Shown: piece after piece, positions 61,808 to 64,000 of the stretch | How the letters are laid out: the number at the start of each line of letters is the position of its first letter | How positions within the stretch are numbered: position 1 is the first letter of the stretch | Source of the DNA: an uncultured Clostridia bacterium | GTDB taxonomy: Bacteria; Bacillota; Clostridia; Oscillospirales; Acutalibacteraceae | Length of the DNA stretch: 64,000 nucleotides | Reading direction: 5' to 3' | Assembly: GCA_946184295.1 (NCBI GenBank) | Contig: CAMHEZ010000001.1 | Coordinates: forward strand, 62,001-126,000 | The notes under the pieces: model-generated | Databases searched by the model: none | Seen by the model: only the letters and a program-made list of their open reading frames with translations | Told to the model about the DNA's origin: nothing | Made by a program: the position numbers and the translations under genes

Positions 61808-63556
61808 TCAGGCGCGGCTAAAGTCGCTTTCGCTCACGATGGAAACGCTGTTACGGGTTCTGTTGTTGTAATCCGCTTCCAGCTGTTTGAGTATTTTGTG
61901 CGCTTCAAAGCGGTCCCACGTCCAGTCGGCGGGAGACATATTATCGACGCAGATATAATTGTAATTGCAAATGGAAATAGCGGCATCCTCCACCATGGTC
62001 TTCGTCTCGGCGTCGGGCTTGCGTTCCGCCAGCCGGTTGAGTTCAGGGAGGGCGGCGGCGGAAAGGTTGTACTTGATATAGTCGATGTCAAGCTCTTGGG
62101 TGGTGTCATTGAGGTAACGGTCGATGTTATATCGGGCGATAAAGCCGTCCACATTAAAGACCGCGTACAGTGCCGCCAAAATAATCACGGTGCTGCCGAT
62201 GACGGCAGAAACCTTGAGGTTTTCAAAGAGAATCTTGAGGGTCATGACGAGAATGCAGACAGCCATGAACGCGATTACCACAGCGGCATTGAAGCGGGAA
62301 ATCGTCATGCCGTATTCTCTGACATAGATGACCAGCCGATAGGCGGCCGAAACAATCATTACGCCGCCACAGGCCGAAATGAGCAGCAGCGCGGCTTTGG
62401 TGTAAACGGGGAGCCGGTCCTTGTCGTTGTGGCGGGTCAGCATACACACTGCCGCGATGACTGCGGTGGTGGCGGCGGTCACGAACACCAGCTCAAAGAA
62501 TCCTCTACGGCAGTATTCCGCGTAGGTGAAGCCTAAGGGGAGCTTGCCGCCGCTGGCGAAAAGGTAGCGGAACTGCACGACGACAAAGGTGATATAGACA
62601 ATGCTCGCGGCAAACAGTACCGTAGTGGTGATAATCGCGTCCAGCGGACGGGTAGCGCTCTTTTCGGTGTACTCACTGTGATACCCGGCACGCAGCGTGA
62701 CCACCAGCGGCATGACGTACAGCATCGCGATGAAGGTCAGGATCACATGTGCCAGTACGGTGGCAAAATTAATGTGCAGTACGCGGATAACGGTTTCAAT
62801 CCACATGGAGAACATTTCGTCGGCCTTGGATAACAGCAGAATCAGCACAAGCACCACGGGAATGGAAATCGCCAGTCCCAACAGAATCTTGGAGGCGTTT
62901 TTCCCCTTGCCGCTGGCGGCCTTCTGTTTGCCGACGCCCAGAACCGCTTTGACCGTGTCGGCCAGATTGAGGAAGGGATAGGCGAGATAAGCGGAGCAGG
63001 TATCGCTCAGCAGTTCCTTGGAAAAGGGTCTGCCCTCGGTGCAGCCGGCAATCAGCGTGGTCTGTACCGCCGCAATGACAAGAGAAAGCAGCAATCCCGC
63101 CGTCTTGTTTCTGGGGCCGGAATACAGCGCAAAGGAGGCAAATACAGCGGCCTGCGGAATAAACAGCAGCCATGCCGCGAGCGGTATCTTTTTCTCACGC
63201 TTGCGCAGATAGAACGGCAGGAACAATGCGTAGAACAAAATGCCCATAACCGTCATACCCGCGCCCACGTGGCCGGTCATCACGGTGCGGCTGCAAATCC
63301 AGCCGAAGAAAATGGAGAAAATCAGAAACAGCGGCACATTCATGCTGCTGAGCGCCTTTTCGGTCGCCAGCGTATAGCCGGGCTTTTTGGTGTAATAGCT
63401 GCCCGACGGAGCGGAACCGGTATAGCCGTATTGCTGGTAATAATTGGGCGGCTGGTAATACTGCTGCTGTACGGGCTGCTGCTGCGGAGGCGTCTGAGAC
63501 GGTGCCTGGGGCGTCTGCACAGGAGGGGTATTGGCTTGATTGGGAAGGTTGTTCAT
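61808..63556 (-). CDS. DUF4173 multi-pass membrane protein
   Basis: The 582-aa protein has a Pro/Gln/Tyr-rich N-terminal tail (about 1-60), about ten to twelve membrane segments, and the DUF4173 signature 'QFRYLFASGGKLPLGFTYAEYCRRGFFELVFV' (about 325-355). A soluble C-terminal region of about 110 residues follows with 'YNIDRYLNDTTQELDIDYI'. The family is common in Firmicutes and of unknown function. AAAAGGAG precedes the ATG. Confidence 0.85.
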   Translation of the reverse strand: MNNLPNQANTPPVQTPQAPSQTPPQQQPVQQQYYQPPNYYQQYGYTGSAPSGSYYTKKPGYTLATEKALSSMNVPLFLIFSIFFGWICSRTVMTGHVGAGMTVMGILFYALFLPFYLRKREKKIPLAAWLLFIPQAAVFASFALYSGPRNKTAGLLLSLVIAAVQTTLIAGCTEGRPFSKELLSDTCSAYLAYPFLNLADTVKAVLGVGKQKAASGKGKNASKILLGLAISIPVVLVLILLLSKADEMFSMWIETVIRVLHINFATVLAHVILTFIAMLYVMPLVVTLRAGYHSEYTEKSATRPLDAIITTTVLFAASIVYITFVVVQFRYLFASGGKLPLGFTYAEYCRRGFFELVFVTAATTAVIAAVCMLTRHNDKDRLPVYTKAALLLISACGGVMIVSAAYRLVIYVREYGMTISRFNAAVVIAFMAVCILVMTLKILFENLKVSAVIGSTVIILAALYAVFNVDGFIARYNIDRYLNDTTQELDIDYIKYNLSAAALPELNRLAERKPDAETKTMVEDAAISICNYNYICVDNMSPADWTWDRFEAHKILKQLEADYNNRTRNSVSIVSESDFSRA

Positions 63557-63671
63557 ACTGATCGCTCCTTTTGATAGATTATTTTAGCTGATTGTAAAAG
63601 TTGAAAAACGGCGTAAATTCGGGGGGTTGGTCAATGGAAAAAGGCTGTTTTTTCTCCGTTTGGAGCAAGGC
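63557..63671. other. Intergenic region upstream of the DUF4173 gene
   Basis: No gene is visible here. The region continues into repeat R11 and must hold the DUF4173 promoter, which was not identified with confidence. Confidence 0.4.
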
Positions 63672-63855
63672 AGATCTTGTTATAGGGCTGTTTCCGTATT
63701 CGCCTATCCCTGTCACAAGTCTGAGTGCGTCTTGCTCGGTCGGCATTGCCGACCTCGTGGGGCTTTGCCCCACGCCCCACAAGGGCGCTGCCCTTGACCC
63801 GGCAGGAGGTGCCTGCACCCCCTGCACTCCCGCGCTCGCATTCGCTCGCTAATTC
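63672..63855 (-). repeat. GC-rich modular repeat copy R11
   Basis: Minus orientation; the left end reads AAGAATTAGCGAGCGAATG on the minus strand (from 63855), the long variant also found as a fragment beside gyrB. Body stems GGGCAGCGCCC and 'GTGGGGCAAAGCCCCAC', plus 'GGCAATGCC'. It lies about 64 nt after the stop of the edge-truncated gene. Confidence 0.85.
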
Positions 63856-63875
63856 TTTTTTCACTTATTTTTACA

Positions 63876-63932
63876 ATCGCCTGGTTATTTATCGCCTGGC
63901 GTTTTAACGCCTGGTGATTTATCGCCTAGTGA
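63876..63932. repeat. Short tandem repeat (about 15-bp unit, four copies)
   Basis: ATCGCCTGG at 63876 and 63891, ACGCCTGG at 63907 and ATCGCCTAG at 63921, separated by 6-8 nt. It overlaps the last codons and stop of the edge-truncated minus-strand gene. Confidence 0.6.
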
Positions 63933-64000
63933 TCTGTGCCTGTTCGCGGTATTGCTTGGTGAGCTGCTGATAGGCGGTTTCCTTTTCCGGCTTGACCTGT
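63919..64000 (-). CDS. C-terminal fragment of an unidentified protein, truncated by window edge
   Basis: On the minus strand a frame is open from the window edge to a TAA at 63919-63921. The 26 visible residues are charged and helical ('KPEKETAYQQLTKQYREQAQITRR' in part), which looks like a genuine C-terminus. Too little is present to assign a family. Confidence 0.4.
   Translation of the reverse strand, partial: QVKPEKETAYQQLTKQYREQAQITRR

Overview
This 64-kb window is the chromosomal replication-origin region of a bacterium that looks like a member of the Clostridia, most likely Oscillospiraceae/Ruminococcaceae; no marker seen allows a genus call. The evidence is the Bacillus/Clostridium-type block dnaA-dnaN-yaaA-recF-remB-gyrB-(YcxB-like gene)-gyrA read leftwards from about 19.8 kb, and rpmH-rnpA-yidD-yidC-jag-mnmE-mnmG-rsmG-parA-parB read rightwards from about 20.1 kb. 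Sporulation-type genes (a SpoVAD-like protein and a PdaA-like deacetylase), many zinc-ribbon/membrane proteins and a QueT-type ECF component fit the same assignment. Essential genes diverge from the dnaA/rpmH gap.

Origin and segregation (8-30 kb). DnaA-box-like 9-mers occur at three places: dnaA-rpmH, dnaA-dnaN (with an AT-rich stretch and a row of trinucleotides resembling DnaA-trios), and the gyrB/YcxB intergenic region. Five 16-bp parS sites lie between the jag terminator and parA, one of them inside mnmG, next to the parAB genes that use them.

Left arm (0.3-8 kb). An EF-G-like GTPase gene is followed by a RelB/YafQ-type toxin-antitoxin pair whose toxin carries a 30-codon in-frame palindromic insertion. 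A leftward gene set follows: DUF1836 regulator, small membrane protein, NfeD-like, zinc-ribbon, BspA-type leucine-rich lipoprotein, flotillin.

Right arm (30-64 kb). In order: a 164-bp IS66-type MITE with an 8-bp target duplication beside a CNNM/CBS-domain gene promoter; an alkyltransferase-like gene; a QueT gene with a structured leader (possible preQ1 riboswitch); a set of poorly known envelope proteins (FN3 protein, zinc-ribbon/membrane/small beta-domain proteins, a paralogous pair, a Thr-rich mucin-like protein); an acyl-ACP thioesterase; OGG-type glycosylase, HAD and metallophosphoesterase genes; a lone spoVAD; a Na/Pi cotransporter; a surface O-acylation-type cluster (pentapeptide protein, SGNH hydrolase, DUF4358, MBOAT, DHHW); hflX; the PdaA-like gene; and a DUF4173 membrane protein.

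The most striking non-coding signal is a family of about 11 copies (plus one fragment) of a GC-rich, hairpin-rich modular repeat of about 85-185 bp. Most copies begin just after a stop codon in sense orientation, in three cases sharing or abutting the stop codon, and internal hairpins show compensatory changes between copies. Other unexplained structure: a cluster of eight TGAGACG iterons after the DHHW gene, and a second palindromic repeat nested in one copy of the main family. No rRNA, tRNA, CRISPR array or prophage was seen.
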